Counted from the stretch's first letter, positions 8,314 to 17,235 are shown. The stretch: DNA of 64,000 bases from Methylobacterium sp. UNC378MF (GCF_900103195.1 NZ_FMWU01000019.1:80460-144459); one strand, 5' to 3'. Numbers and translations: made by a program. The notes: generated by a model not told the origin, from the letters alone.

Positions 8314-9642
8314 TCACTCCGCCGCCTCCAGCCGCGGCGCCACCCCGGCGAGCGCCGCGGGTTTCGGGCCGCCGGTCGCCCAGTCGAGCAGCTCGACCGT
8401 GTGGACGATCGGGATGCCGGTGCCCTTCCCGATCTGCGTCGCGCAGCCGATATTGCCGGTGGCGATCACGTCGGGGCGCACGCGCTCGATATTGGCGACC
8501 TTCCGGGCGCGCAGCTTCAGCGCCAGTTCCGGCTGCAGGATGTTGTAGGTCCCCGCCGAGCCGCAGCAGATATGGCCCTCGGGCACGTCCTTCACGGTAA
8601 AGCCCGCGCGCTTGAGCAGCGTCTTCGGCTCGGTGCGGATGCCCTGGCCGTGCTGCATCGAGCAGGCCGAGTGGTAGGCCACCACGAGATCGCTCTCGGC
8701 AACCGGCGCGAGGTCGAGCTGGGCGACGTACTCGGTGACGTCCTTGGCCAGGCTCGAGACCCGCCGCGCCTTCTCGGCATAGGCCGGGTCGTCGCGGAAC
8801 ATGAAGCCGTAATCCTTGATGGTCGTGCCGCAGCCCGAGGCCGTGACCAGGATCGCGTCGAGGCCCTTGGCGATCTCCGCATCCCAGGCGTCGATCGTCT
8901 GCTTGGCGTGGGCGTGGGCGGAATCCTCCTTGCCCATGTGGTGGGTCAGCGCCCCGCAGCAGCCCTCCGCGGCGTGGACCACCTCGATGCCGTGCCGGTT
9001 GAGCAGCCGGATCGCGGCGGCGTTGAAGTCCGGCCGCAGCACGCTCTGGGCGCAGCCGCGCAGCAGGGCGACGCGCTTGACGGCCTGTCCGCCGGCCGGC
9101 GGGAACCGGCCCGGCCGGTTGGTCGGCTCGCGGGGCGGCATCCCGGCGGGGGCGAGGTCGAGCATGGCGGCGAGGCGGTTGCCGACCCGCGGCAGCCGCG
9201 CCACCAGCCCCCGGAACGGCGCGCCGAGCTTGGCGGCGGTGAGCGCGAGGCGGAAGCGGTTCGGGTAAGGCAGGACCTGGGCGAGCACGGCACGCAGGAA
9301 CCGGTCGCCGGCCGGCCGCGCGTAGGTCGCCTCGATATGAGCCCGGGCATGGTCGACGAGGTGCATGTAATGCACCCCCGACGGGCAGGTGGTCATGCAG
9401 GACAGGCAGGAGAGGCAGCGGTCGACATGCTTGACCACCTCCGGCGAGGCCGGCTTGCCGCCCTCCAGCATGTCCTTGATCAGGTAGATCCGGCCCCGCG
9501 GGGAATCGAGCTCGTCGCCGAGCAGCAGGTAAGTCGGACAGGTCGCCGTGCAGAAGCCGCAATGCACGCAGGTCCGCAGGATCTTTTCCGAGGCCGCCAT
9601 GGCGGGATCGGCGAGCTGGGCGGGGGCGAAATTGGTCTGCAC
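8314..9642 (-). CDS. glcF: Glycolate oxidase iron-sulfur subunit
   Basis: A 442-residue GlcF. Two ferredoxin-type 4Fe-4S motifs lie near the N-terminus: CVHCGFCTATCP at about 25-36 and CLSCLSCMTTCP at about 76-87. Two CCG-domain motifs of the heterodisulfide-reductase type follow, CCGALTHHMGK and CCGSAGTYN. With GlcD and GlcE it oxidises glycolate to glyoxylate and passes electrons to the respiratory chain. The start is GTG (complement of 9640-9642) with an AGGAAGAG ribosome-binding site. It lies 148 bases downstream of glcE on the same strand. glcD is not in the window and is presumably upstream of glcE or elsewhere. Confidence 0.93.
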   Translation of the reverse strand: MQTNFAPAQLADPAMAASEKILRTCVHCGFCTATCPTYLLLGDELDSPRGRIYLIKDMLEGGKPASPEVVKHVDRCLSCLSCMTTCPSGVHYMHLVDHARAHIEATYARPAGDRFLRAVLAQVLPYPNRFRLALTAAKLGAPFRGLVARLPRVGNRLAAMLDLAPAGMPPREPTNRPGRFPPAGGQAVKRVALLRGCAQSVLRPDFNAAAIRLLNRHGIEVVHAAEGCCGALTHHMGKEDSAHAHAKQTIDAWDAEIAKGLDAILVTASGCGTTIKDYGFMFRDDPAYAEKARRVSSLAKDVTEYVAQLDLAPVAESDLVVAYHSACSMQHGQGIRTEPKTLLKRAGFTVKDVPEGHICCGSAGTYNILQPELALKLRARKVANIERVRPDVIATGNIGCATQIGKGTGIPIVHTVELLDWATGGPKPAALAGVAPRLEAAE

Positions 9643-9761
9643 GGTCTCTTCCTGCCTGCTCTCCTCCCCCCTTGCGGGGCGGAGTTTCGGGATCGCGGAT
9701 CCCGCGAGGGGGTGGCGCAGGAGGCACCGTTGCGCCCGGTCCTCAGCCGCCCCATTCCTGG

Positions 9762-9783
9762 CCCCTCCCCGTAGGGGGAGGGG
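9762..9783. terminator. Hairpin between glcE and glcF
   Basis: Perfect 9-base stem CCCCTCCCC / GGGGAGGGG with a GTAG loop, just downstream of the glcE stop. There is no U-run, and because glcF follows on the same strand it may attenuate or process the mRNA rather than end it. The same spacer holds a second palindrome around 9690-9705 (GGGATCGCGGATCCC). Confidence 0.45.
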
Positions 9784-9790
9784 ATGAACC

Positions 9791-11008
9791 TCAAACCTGC
9801 GCGTACATCCGGCCCGGGTTGAGCACCCCGGCGGGATCGTGCGCCGCCTTGATGCCGGCGGTGAGCCGCATCAGCGGCTCGGCCAGCGGCTGGAACACCG
9901 GCACGGCGGCGCGCACGGCGTCGGGCGCGCGGACCAGCGTGGCGTGGCCGCCCTGCGCCTCCACCGCCCGGCGCACTGCATCGGCGCCGGCATCGCCCTC
10001 GGCACCGGTGGCGAGCCAGATCAGGCCGCCGCCCCAGTCGAAGAACCAGCGGGCATCGCGCTCCGCCGCGACCGCCGCCGCCAGGGCCGGCCCGTGGGTT
10101 GGCGCCGTGGAGATCCGCCAGAGGGCGGACTCCCGGGGCTCGGCCAGGGGCGCGGCGTCGCGCACGGACCGCCAGAGGGCGGCGCCGTCCTCGCCGTCCA
10201 CGATCTCGGGCTGGCCGTAGCGCTTGAGCAGGCGGCGCAGCTCGCCCGTGCGGTATGCGATGGAGTCGGAGAAGCCTTCGAGGCGCATCAGGGTCCGCGC
10301 CTCCGGGCCGCCGATCCCCGCCGGCAGATGCGCGGCGCCCGTGAGTTCGAAGGGCGAGCCGAGGGCCTCCGACAGGGCCGTCACCGCCCGGGCATCGTCC
10401 AGGCCGGGGAAGATCAGGGTCGCCACGCGCTCGCAGGCCGGCAGCACCTTGAAGGTGACCTCGGTCAGCAGGCCCAGCGTGCCGTGGGCGCCGGCCATCA
10501 GCTTCACGAGGTCGAGCCCGGTGACGTTCTTCATCACCCGGCCGCCCGACTTGATCGCTTCGCCCCGTCCGTTGATGAAGCGCACGCCGATCAGGCTGTC
10601 GCGGGCCGCCCCGGCATTGATCCGCCGGGGACCGGCATTGTTGATCGCCGCCACGGCCCCGAGGGTCGGTTCGCCGGTGCTGCCGTAGAGGCCGCGCAGG
10701 TCCATCGGCTCGAAGGGGAGCATCTGGCCCCGGGTGGCGAGCAGCGCCTCGACCTCGGAAAGCGGCGTCCCGGCCCGGGCCCCCACCACCATCTCGGCGG
10801 GCTCGTAGAGCGTGACCCCGGTGAGTGCCTTCGCGGAGAGTGTCGCGTTGTCCTGCGCGGGCCGGCCGAGCCCCGCGGCGGTGCCGCCGCCGGCGAGCCG
10901 CAGGCGCTCGCCGCGCCCGGCGGCCGCCCGCACGATCTCCCCGGCCTCCGCCTCGGTGCCGGGCTCGTAGACGCCCATCGTTTCCGTCCCGGTCCTGTTT
11001 GTATCCAT
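9791..11008 (-). CDS. glcE: Glycolate oxidase FAD-binding subunit
   Basis: A 405-residue GlcE. The N-terminal FAD_binding_4 (PCMH-type) fold shows GRGERLRLAGGGTAAGLGRP, LYEPAEMVVGARAGTPLSEV, a GSTGEPTLGAVAAINNAGPR segment and GRVMKNVTGLDLVKLMAGAH, which contact FAD. The C-terminus ends in HDPAGVLNPGRMYAQV, the standard end of this flavoprotein family. It acts with GlcD and GlcF in glycolate oxidation. Two starts are possible: ATG at 11008, used here, or an internal ATG at 10978 (MGVYEPG) that has a better GGACGGAA site upstream. It is followed by glcF on the same strand. Confidence 0.92.
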   Translation of the reverse strand: MDTNRTGTETMGVYEPGTEAEAGEIVRAAAGRGERLRLAGGGTAAGLGRPAQDNATLSAKALTGVTLYEPAEMVVGARAGTPLSEVEALLATRGQMLPFEPMDLRGLYGSTGEPTLGAVAAINNAGPRRINAGAARDSLIGVRFINGRGEAIKSGGRVMKNVTGLDLVKLMAGAHGTLGLLTEVTFKVLPACERVATLIFPGLDDARAVTALSEALGSPFELTGAAHLPAGIGGPEARTLMRLEGFSDSIAYRTGELRRLLKRYGQPEIVDGEDGAALWRSVRDAAPLAEPRESALWRISTAPTHGPALAAAVAAERDARWFFDWGGGLIWLATGAEGDAGADAVRRAVEAQGGHATLVRAPDAVRAAVPVFQPLAEPLMRLTAGIKAAHDPAGVLNPGRMYAQV

Positions 11009-11123
11009 TCCAGGACGGGTGTCGCCGGATCCGGCGGCGGATTCAAGCGCAGGTGGAGTCGCGGGGTTTCAGCGGCCGGGTTTCCACTGCGCCGCCGCTG
11101 TGCGGCGCCCGCGCGCCGTGAGC

Positions 11124-12566
11124 CTACTCCGCCGCCGCCGTCCGGCGCGGACGCAGACGTGCCAGGACCTCGCGGCGCAGGCCGGCGATGTCGAAGAGCC
11201 AGACCAGCGCCCCGTAGAGGCCCATCCCGGCCGGAACCAGGATGGCCAGCGCCAGGGCGGGCGGCAGGTGCCGGAAGGGGGCAAGGGCCAGGCCCATCGC
11301 CGCGCAGGCGAGGGCCGCCACCCCGATCTCCCCCCAGGGCAGCGCGATGCGCTCCGGGCCGGCGAGCGCGCGCCAGCCGAGCCACAAACCGGCGGCCGCG
11401 AGGCCCGCACTCTGCGCCAGCGCGACGCCGATCCCGCCCATCCGATCCGGCAGGACCAGCAGGCCGGCGCCGTTCACCGCCAGACCGACCAGGGCGGCGG
11501 CGACCACCGGCAGGGTCCGGCGGCGGATCTGGAAGACCGGATTGAGGGCGTAGAACATCATCGACAGGCAGAACAGGCCCGGCATCAGCACGATGCTGTA
11601 GGTCTCGAACGGCCCGCGATAGGCGTCCGGCACAACCAGCCCCTGGAGCGCCGGCAGCACGGCCCAGAAGCCGACCGCGCAGGGGGCCAGCAGGGCGAAC
11701 ACGGTGCCGGCATTGGCTGCGACCTGCGCCTCGGCGGCGGTGCGGCCGCTCTGCTCCTCGGCCTGCACGGCGAGCTGGAACAGCAGCAGGTCGAGGGCGG
11801 TGCCCAGCGTCATCAGCGCGCGCCCGGTGACGTCGGCGGCCAGGGCGAAATAGCCGGCCTCGGCGAAGCCGGCATGGCCCGCAATGGCGCCGCGGTTGAC
11901 GAAGGCGAGGCATTGATAGGCGGTGTTGGCGGCGATGAGCGGCAGGCCGTAGCGCGCGAAGACCCGCCAGGTCGCCGACAGGCGCGGTCGCTCGAAGGGC
12001 GTGCGCGGATCGCGCAGAGGGTGGCGCAGCAGCAGCACCGCCAGGAGCTGGCTGAGCCCGGCGGCCGCCAGAACCCAGGCCGGCTGGGGCAGCCACCAGG
12101 CCGCCGCCGCCATCAGGGCAAAGGACAGGACGTTCTTCACCGCGACGAGGCCGAGATAGAGCTTGCCGTCGAACCGCGCCCGGGCGAGGGCCGCGTGGTA
12201 GTCGAACACGCCGATCCCCAGCGCCGCGATGCCGGTGCCGCACAGAACCGCCTCGCGCCCGTCGGCGCCGCCGGCAAAGCCGAAGGCGCCGCACAGGGCG
12301 GCGGCGGCGAGCAGCAGCAGGCCGATGCGCAGATAGGCCCGGTCGAGTCCGTGGCGGATCCAGGGCTCGTCGACGCGCACGCGTCCCGAGTAGAACCGCG
12401 TCGCCGACAGGCGCAGCCACTCGAACAGCACCGTGTTCAGCACGATGGCGCCGGTGGTCGCGAAGGCGAACCGGCCGAAATCGGCCGGCCCCAGCAGCTT
12501 GGCGATCAGCAGGCCGAGGACGAAGTTGAGCCCCGCATTGATGACGAAGGCGACGATCACGGCCAT
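11124..12566 (-). CDS. Polysaccharide flippase-like membrane protein (MOP superfamily)
   Basis: A 480-residue, strongly hydrophobic protein with about 12-14 membrane segments. The start MAVIVAFVINAGLNFVLGLL and the following IAKLLGPADFGRFAFATTGA match the first helices of Wzx/oligosaccharide flippases, in which the LGPxDFGxF motif is typical. The C-terminal third holds the remaining helices and ends RPRRTAAAE. Such proteins move undecaprenyl-linked oligosaccharides across the inner membrane. No glycosyltransferase is adjacent here; the polysaccharide genes of the window lie more than 18 kb away. The exact substrate is unknown. Confidence 0.82.
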   Translation of the reverse strand: MAVIVAFVINAGLNFVLGLLIAKLLGPADFGRFAFATTGAIVLNTVLFEWLRLSATRFYSGRVRVDEPWIRHGLDRAYLRIGLLLLAAAALCGAFGFAGGADGREAVLCGTGIAALGIGVFDYHAALARARFDGKLYLGLVAVKNVLSFALMAAAAWWLPQPAWVLAAAGLSQLLAVLLLRHPLRDPRTPFERPRLSATWRVFARYGLPLIAANTAYQCLAFVNRGAIAGHAGFAEAGYFALAADVTGRALMTLGTALDLLLFQLAVQAEEQSGRTAAEAQVAANAGTVFALLAPCAVGFWAVLPALQGLVVPDAYRGPFETYSIVLMPGLFCLSMMFYALNPVFQIRRRTLPVVAAALVGLAVNGAGLLVLPDRMGGIGVALAQSAGLAAAGLWLGWRALAGPERIALPWGEIGVAALACAAMGLALAPFRHLPPALALAILVPAGMGLYGALVWLFDIAGLRREVLARLRPRRTAAAE

Positions 12567-12604
12567 GGACGGCGTCTCATGAGCTGCGGGATCTCTCGGG
12601 TCAT

Positions 12605-12624
12605 CCCGCGCGCTGTAGCGCGGG
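12605..12624. terminator. Hairpin between the GNAT gene and the flippase gene
   Basis: A 7-base stem CCCGCGC / GCGCGGG around a six-base loop, located 45 bases downstream of the GNAT stop, both genes being read leftwards. No T-run follows. Confidence 0.35.
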
Positions 12625-12668
12625 AGCCGTAAAACTCTCCTAACCGGGCGGGATCAGGGCGGACGGCC

Positions 12669-13175
12669 TCACAAGGCCCGCTCGTAGCGCCAAGCCTCCA
12701 TCCCGTCCTCGTAATAATCGGGCCGCACCGCGAAGCGGGTATAGCCCCGGCGCTGGTAGAGGCGGATGCCGGCGCCGTTATCGGCGCGCACCTCCAGCCG
12801 GAGCCGATCGCAGTCCTGGGCGCGGGCGCGGGCCTCCGCGGCGTCCAGGAGCCGGCCGCCGAGGCCGAGGCCGCCGCGGTTCGGCGCCACCGCGATCGAG
12901 GCCAGGCGGGCGATCCGGCTGCTGCGCCGCCGCTCCAGCACTGCGGCACCAACCAGGACCGGGGTCGGATCCCCGTCCGGCGCATCGATCAGCGCCGCCA
13001 GCACGTCCATGGTGGGCGACAGGATCGCGTGGCGGATCGCCCGGCGCTCGGCCCGGTCGGTGGCGAAGGCGGCGTGCTCCAGGGCGACCAGGGCGTCGAG
13101 ATCGGCGAGCGTGGCGGTGCGGATCCTCGGCTCGGGGCACCCGTCGCCGACTGGATTGCGCAGGGGCGCGCTCAC
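12669..13175 (-). CDS. GNAT-family N-acetyltransferase (RimI-like)
   Basis: A 168-residue acetyltransferase using a GTG start at 13175. The acetyl-CoA-binding core reads IARLASIAVAPNRGGLGLGG then RLLDAAEARARAQDCDRLRL (motif A, with RGGLGLG as the pyrophosphate loop), followed by EVRADNGAGIRLYQRRGYTR, the RimI-type segment with asparagine and the LYxxxGY turn. RimI acetylates ribosomal protein S18, but the C-terminal part (YYEDGMEAWRYERAL) also fits general GNATs, so the substrate is not settled. The frame stays open upstream, but those residues are Arg-rich noise. The 5' neighbour is a 720-base leader region on the other strand. Confidence 0.8.
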   Translation of the reverse strand: MSAPLRNPVGDGCPEPRIRTATLADLDALVALEHAAFATDRAERRAIRHAILSPTMDVLAALIDAPDGDPTPVLVGAAVLERRRSSRIARLASIAVAPNRGGLGLGGRLLDAAEARARAQDCDRLRLEVRADNGAGIRLYQRRGYTRFAVRPDYYEDGMEAWRYERAL

Positions 13176-13894
13176 GCCCGCGCCGTTGCGGAGGATCTGA
13201 TCGGCCCGGCCATCTTGTGCTCGCCTGCGTCTTCTGCCCGACCGGTCAGATGCCCGCTTCCGCCCCGCTTGGGAAGTCCGGACGGCCGGATCGGCGCCAG
13301 CGAGATGCGGCGTTTTTGCAACGGGCCGCGCAGGGTGTGAATTCCGGGCGGAAAAGCGGGCGTTGCGGAGCCTCTTCCCCTTGCCGCGCGGGGCTCGTCT
13401 CCGTATATGCGCCCTGCCCAATTTCGCACGTGCCTGTGGCCGCGTGTCGGTTGGTGGGCATCCGGTCAACTGCCGGACAGCCGCCAGGGGTCTTAAAGGA
13501 TCGATGGTCGCAAGGGTGGATCCCTACGGCCGGCATCCAGGTGGCAACACCGGACCCCGACAACAACCGGCAGCCGGAGGCGAAACCGGCGAACCCCGCT
13601 CTCCACGGGGGACGCAGCTTAAAGCAACGACGAACGGGCTTTTTTGGTCTCGTCGGCCCTCCACAGGCCGGCACCGAAGAGGCTTGTTTCTCTTTGCCCG
13701 GCGTGCGGTGGGGGTCCTCCCTTCCAATCCACGGCAGCTTCCGGGTGCTCTGCGCCCGCACTGATGCACGCGTCTCCAAAGCGCGTGGGTCCGCGCGACG
13801 CATCGCCCCCTGACGCCGGCGGCCCGTTCGGGCCGTCATCTTCGACAGCGCGCCCCGCGTAAGGGCGCTCGCGAACCCGTGCCGGGAGACGACC
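13176..13894 (+). ncRNA. Long leader of the ornithine decarboxylase gene; candidate speF-type RNA
   Basis: About 720 bases with no convincing gene lie before a decarboxylase of the ornithine decarboxylase family. Alphaproteobacterial speF genes are known to carry a conserved structured leader, the speF motif, so such an RNA is expected here. Visible pieces are CCCCG/CGGGG at 13595-13611, a CGGGCTTTTTT run at 13636-13646, a multi-arm segment whose ends GATGC and GCATC (13762-13803) enclose CACGCG/CGCGTG, and GGCCC-GTTC-GGGCC at 13822-13835. I could not fold the region or match the consensus. Boundaries are unknown. Confidence 0.35.
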
Positions 13895-15061
13895 ATGACC
13901 GACCGCATCCGTGACTTCCTGCGCGTGCGCCGCGACCTCGGTCAGGACGAAGGCCCCGTGATGGTCCTCGATCTCGACGTCGTGCGCGACAACTACACCG
14001 CCTTCGCGCGGTCCCTGCCGGACACCCGGGTGTTCTATGCCGTGAAGGCGAACCCGGCCCCCGAGGTGCTGCGCCTGCTCGCCGAGATGGGCTCCTGCTT
14101 CGACACCGCCTCGGTCGCCGAGATGGAGATGGTGCTGGCCGCCGGCGCCACCGCCGACCGGATCTCCTACGGCAACACCATCAAGAAGGAGCGCTGCATC
14201 GGCCGCGCCCTGAAGCTCGGCATCCGCCTGTTCGCGGTCGACTGCCAGGCCGAGGTCGAGAAGATCGCCCGGGCCACCGACGCGCTGGGCGTGCCGGCCG
14301 GCGAGGTGCGGGTGTTCTGCCGCATCCTGTGCGACGGCGCGGGCGCCGACTGGCCACTCTCGCGCAAGTTCGGCTGCGTGCCCGAGATGGCCGCGGACGT
14401 GCTGGAACACGCCCATCGCCAGGGGCTCGAGGCCTACGGGATCTCGTTCCACGTCGGCTCGCAGCAGGGCAACACCGAGGCCTGGGACGGGGCGCTCGGC
14501 TCGGCGGCGGCGATCTTCCGCGAGTGCGCGGAGCGCGGCATCGGCCTGTCGATGGTCAATCTCGGCGGCGGCTTCCCGACCAAGTACCTCAAGGCGGTGC
14601 CGGGCGTGGAGAGCTACGGCGAGGCGATCTTCCGGGGCCTGACCAAGCATTTCGGCAACCAGATCCCCGAGACGATCATCGAGCCGGGCCGCGGCATGGT
14701 CGGCAATGCCGGCCTGATCGAGGCCGAGGTCGTGCTGGTCTCGAAGAAGTCCGCCGAAGCCGACGAGGTCCGATGGGTCTATCTCGACATCGGCAAGTTC
14801 GGCGGCCTGGCCGAGACCATGGACGAGGCGATCCGCTACCCGATCCGCACCGCGCGGGACGGGGACGCGACCGAGCCCTGCGTCATCGCCGGTCCGACCT
14901 GCGACTCGGTGGACGTGCTCTACGAGCGGCAGCTCTACCCGCTGCCGGTCTCGCTCTCGATCGGCGACAAGGTGCTGATCGAGGGCGCGGGCGCCTACAC
15001 CACGACCTACGCGGCGGTGGCCTTCAACGGCTTCCCGCCCCTTCAGCAGATCGTCATCTGA
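13895..15061 (+). CDS. Ornithine/lysine decarboxylase, fold-type III PLP enzyme
   Basis: A 388-residue member of the eukaryotic-type ODC / alanine-racemase-fold decarboxylases. The PLP lysine is in RVFYAVKANPAPEVLRLL at about residue 51. Other marks are SCFDTASVAEMEMV, the HVGSQQ motif, the glycine loop VNLGGGFPTKYL, EPGRGMVGNAGL, and the late active-site GPTCDSVDVLYE. It decarboxylates ornithine (perhaps also lysine) to a diamine for polyamine synthesis. The ATG has a GGGAGAC site. A perfect 11-base hairpin ends the gene, and a 720-base leader precedes it. A GNAT gene follows 130 bases later on the same strand. Substrate preference between ornithine and lysine cannot be read by eye. Confidence 0.9.
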   Translation: MTDRIRDFLRVRRDLGQDEGPVMVLDLDVVRDNYTAFARSLPDTRVFYAVKANPAPEVLRLLAEMGSCFDTASVAEMEMVLAAGATADRISYGNTIKKERCIGRALKLGIRLFAVDCQAEVEKIARATDALGVPAGEVRVFCRILCDGAGADWPLSRKFGCVPEMAADVLEHAHRQGLEAYGISFHVGSQQGNTEAWDGALGSAAAIFRECAERGIGLSMVNLGGGFPTKYLKAVPGVESYGEAIFRGLTKHFGNQIPETIIEPGRGMVGNAGLIEAEVVLVSKKSAEADEVRWVYLDIGKFGGLAETMDEAIRYPIRTARDGDATEPCVIAGPTCDSVDVLYERQLYPLPVSLSIGDKVLIEGAGAYTTTYAAVAFNGFPPLQQIVI

Positions 15062-15075
15062 CCTGCTGCAGAAGA

Positions 15076-15100
15076 TCCCGGCAGCCCTCGGCTGCCGGGA
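15076..15100 (+). terminator. Terminator of the ornithine decarboxylase gene
   Basis: Perfect 11-base stem TCCCGGCAGCC / GGCTGCCGGGA with a three-base loop, 15 bases after the stop codon. The following bases are not T-rich. Confidence 0.65.
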
Positions 15101-15190
15101 CTGATCTCCCGCTGCCGCACTGACGGAAGGCGCTCGACCGTCCGTCACACCGTCGCTTCTCCCGCTTTCCGGCCCGGGGAGGGCACAGCC

Positions 15191-15742
15191 ATGATCGAGA
15201 TCCGCGCGGAGCATTGCCACGACGTCCCGGCGCGCGAGCGCCTGCTCGACGCGTGCTTTCCCGGCAACCGACGCGCCAAGACCTCGGAGCGCCTGCGCGA
15301 GGGCCGTCTGCCGGCCCGCGGCCTCGCCTTCGCGGCGATGCGCGCCGGGCGGCTCGTCGGCACCCTGCGGCTGTGGCACGTCGAGGCCGGGCTCGCCCGG
15401 CCGGCGCTGCTGCTCGGCCCGCTCGCGGTCGATCCGGCGATCCAGGGGCAGGGGCTCGGCTCGGTGATGATGCAGGCGGCCCTCGGCCGGGCCGAATCGC
15501 TGGGCCACGGCGCCGTGCTGCTGGTCGGCGACGCGCCCTACTATGCCCGCTTCGGCTTCGACCGGGCGCTCGCGGAGGGCCTGACCCTGCCGGGCCCGTT
15601 CGAGCGCGCGCGCTTCCTCGGGCTGGAACTGCGCGCGGGCGCCCTGGCGGGGGCCGAGGGGCTGGTCCGGGCGACCGGCGTGCTGTCGCCGGTCGAGGCG
15701 GTGGCGAACGAGGCCCAGGTCGCGCGACGACGCGCCGCCTGA
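15191..15742 (+). CDS. GNAT-family N-acetyltransferase (YhbS-like)
   Basis: A 183-residue protein starting MIEIRAEHCHDVPARERLLD. The acetyl-CoA loop is in LAVDPAIQGQGLGSVMMQAA (Q-x-x-G-x-G type), preceded by a LLLGPLAV strand and followed by LGHGAVLLVGDAPYYARFGF, the layout of the YhbS subfamily. The C-terminal quarter is Ala/Arg-rich. The substrate is unknown. It lies 130 bases after the ornithine decarboxylase gene, beyond that gene's terminator hairpin, so it is probably separately transcribed even though polyamine acetylation would be an attractive link. Confidence 0.82.
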   Translation: MIEIRAEHCHDVPARERLLDACFPGNRRAKTSERLREGRLPARGLAFAAMRAGRLVGTLRLWHVEAGLARPALLLGPLAVDPAIQGQGLGSVMMQAALGRAESLGHGAVLLVGDAPYYARFGFDRALAEGLTLPGPFERARFLGLELRAGALAGAEGLVRATGVLSPVEAVANEAQVARRRAA

Positions 15743-15792
15743 GCGCGGACGCCACGCGCCGCCGGGGTCAGATCGGCTCTCCCAAACGCGAC

Positions 15793-15906
15793 CTCATCCT
15801 GAGGTGCCCGCGTGAGCGGGCCTCGAAGGAGCCCTCCCGCCAGGCGCGCGATCCCTGGAGGCCTCCTCCGGGGCCTCCGCCGCGCTCCGGCGCCTCGGGA
15901 CGAGGG
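15793..15906. repeat. Intergenic palindromic repeat, copy B
   Basis: Begins CTCATCCTGAGGTGCCCGCG and ends near CGCCTCGGGACGAGG. It shares GGAGCCCTCC and GCGCGATCCCTGGAG with copy A at 8112-8223. The segment CCCGCGTGAGCGGG is an internal hairpin. It fills most of the 319-base gap between the GNAT gene and the dgcN-like gene. Confidence 0.65.
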
Positions 15907-16061
15907 AGAGGGTTGGACGGGCGCCCGCCCCGGATGGCGCAGCCCCGGCATGCGCCCGTCGATGGCCGCGTCCACGGCCCTGGCCGGCCTCATGCATTGC
16001 GCCGGGCGCCCGCGATCCCGCATAGACGGGGCGCCGGCCTCCGGAGAAGGTTGTTCGACCG

Positions 16062-17075
16062 ATGCAGATCGCCACGCCCTACCTGATGTTCCTGGGCGAC
16101 GTGCCCGACACGCTGGCGGCCAAGACCGCCTACGGGATCAAGGACTGGCGCCCCGAATGGTGCGTCGGTCAGATGCGCCTGCCGGGCTGTGCCGCCGATC
16201 TCGGCATCCCCGACATGACCCTGCCCGAGGCCCTGGCGAAGGGCTGCCGGACCCTGGTGATCGGCGTCGTCAATGCCGGCGGCGTGCTGCCGGACCATTG
16301 GGTCAAGGAGATCGTCGCGGCGATCGAGGCGGGTCTCGACGTGGCGAGCGGCCTGCACGTCAAGCTCGGCGCGGTGCCGGCCATCGCGGAGGCCGCCGCC
16401 CGGCGCGGCCGCCAGCTCCACGATGTCCGCCACACCGACGAGCGCTTCCCCACGGGCAAGGGTACCAAGCGGGCGGGGCGGCGCCTGCTCACCGTCGGGA
16501 CCGATTGCTCGGTCGGCAAGAAGTACACCGTGCTGGCCCTGGAGCGCGGCATGCGCGAGCGCGGCCTCGACGCGGATTTCTGCGCCACCGGCCAAACCGG
16601 CGTATTCATCTCCGGCAAGGGCGTCGCCATCGACGCCGTCGTGGCCGACTTCATCTCCGGGGCCGTCGAGACGATCTCGCCGGAGGCCGCCCCGAACCAC
16701 TGGGATCTGATCGAGGGTCAGGGCTCGCTCTACCACCCGTCCTTCGCCGGCGTGAGCCTCGGCCTGCTGCACGGCGCGCAGGCCGACGCCTTCGTGGTCT
16801 GCCATGAGCCGACCCGCACCACGATGCGCGGCGTGAAGCACCCCCTGCCGACCATCCGGCAGGTCATCGACCTCACCGTGCAGCTCGGCAGCCTGACCAA
16901 CCCGGCGATCAAGCCGGTGGGCATCGCGGTCAACACCCAGGCGCTCGCCGAGGGGGAGGCCCGGGCGCTCCTCGAGACACTCGCGTCCGAGCACGACCTC
17001 CCCGCCACCGACCCGGTGCGCTTCGGCGTCGACGGGCTGGTCGACCGGATCGTCGCCGACTTCCCGGCGATCTGA
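16062..17075 (+). CDS. dgcN: DUF1611 family protein, DgcN-like N-acetyltransferase
   Basis: A 337-residue protein of the DUF1611 family. It has an N-terminal Rossmann-like part (TPYLMFLGDVPDTLAAKTAY) and a C-terminal P-loop domain with LLTVGTDCSVGKKYTVLALE at about 147-166, then ADFCATGQTGVFISGKGVAI and WDLIEGQGSLYHPSFAGVSL. The family includes DgcN, described as the acetyltransferase of the D-glutamate catabolic pair DgcN-DgcA in marine bacteria. The next gene on the same strand encodes a dipeptide-epimerase-like enolase (DgcA-like), the same pairing. The 160-base gap between them contains a dispersed repeat. The assignment rests on family and context. Confidence 0.8.
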   Translation: MQIATPYLMFLGDVPDTLAAKTAYGIKDWRPEWCVGQMRLPGCAADLGIPDMTLPEALAKGCRTLVIGVVNAGGVLPDHWVKEIVAAIEAGLDVASGLHVKLGAVPAIAEAAARRGRQLHDVRHTDERFPTGKGTKRAGRRLLTVGTDCSVGKKYTVLALERGMRERGLDADFCATGQTGVFISGKGVAIDAVVADFISGAVETISPEAAPNHWDLIEGQGSLYHPSFAGVSLGLLHGAQADAFVVCHEPTRTTMRGVKHPLPTIRQVIDLTVQLGSLTNPAIKPVGIAVNTQALAEGEARALLETLASEHDLPATDPVRFGVDGLVDRIVADFPAI

Positions 17076-17103
17076 TACCGCTGCCTGCGCTGGCTCCGAC
17101 ACC

Positions 17104-17189
17104 GTCTTTGCGAGCACAGCGAGGCGATCCAGGGTAGCGCCACGGGCTCCAGCGCCGCGCATCACCGGGTCGCTTCGCTCGCGATGACG
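17104..17189. repeat. Palindromic intergenic repeat of the common alphaproteobacterial type
   Basis: The arms GTCTTTGCGAGCACAGCGA and TCGCTTCGCTCGCGATGAC are near inverted copies around about 45 bases. Very similar arms recur between genes in many alphaproteobacteria. Here the element sits between dgcN-like and dgcA-like genes that are otherwise expected to be co-transcribed. Confidence 0.6.
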
Positions 17190-17235
17190 GCGCGGACTGC
17201 ATCGACCGAAGGCTCCAACCGGGAAACCCGACGCC

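Noticed and set aside
8237..9727. Long frames overlapping glcF on both strands
   Set aside because: Composition is Arg/Ala/Pro noise without motifs, while the glcF frame shows all cysteine motifs.
13619..15508. 629-residue frame opposite the ornithine decarboxylase gene
   Set aside because: Shadow frame; the plus-strand frame has the complete PLP enzyme motifs.
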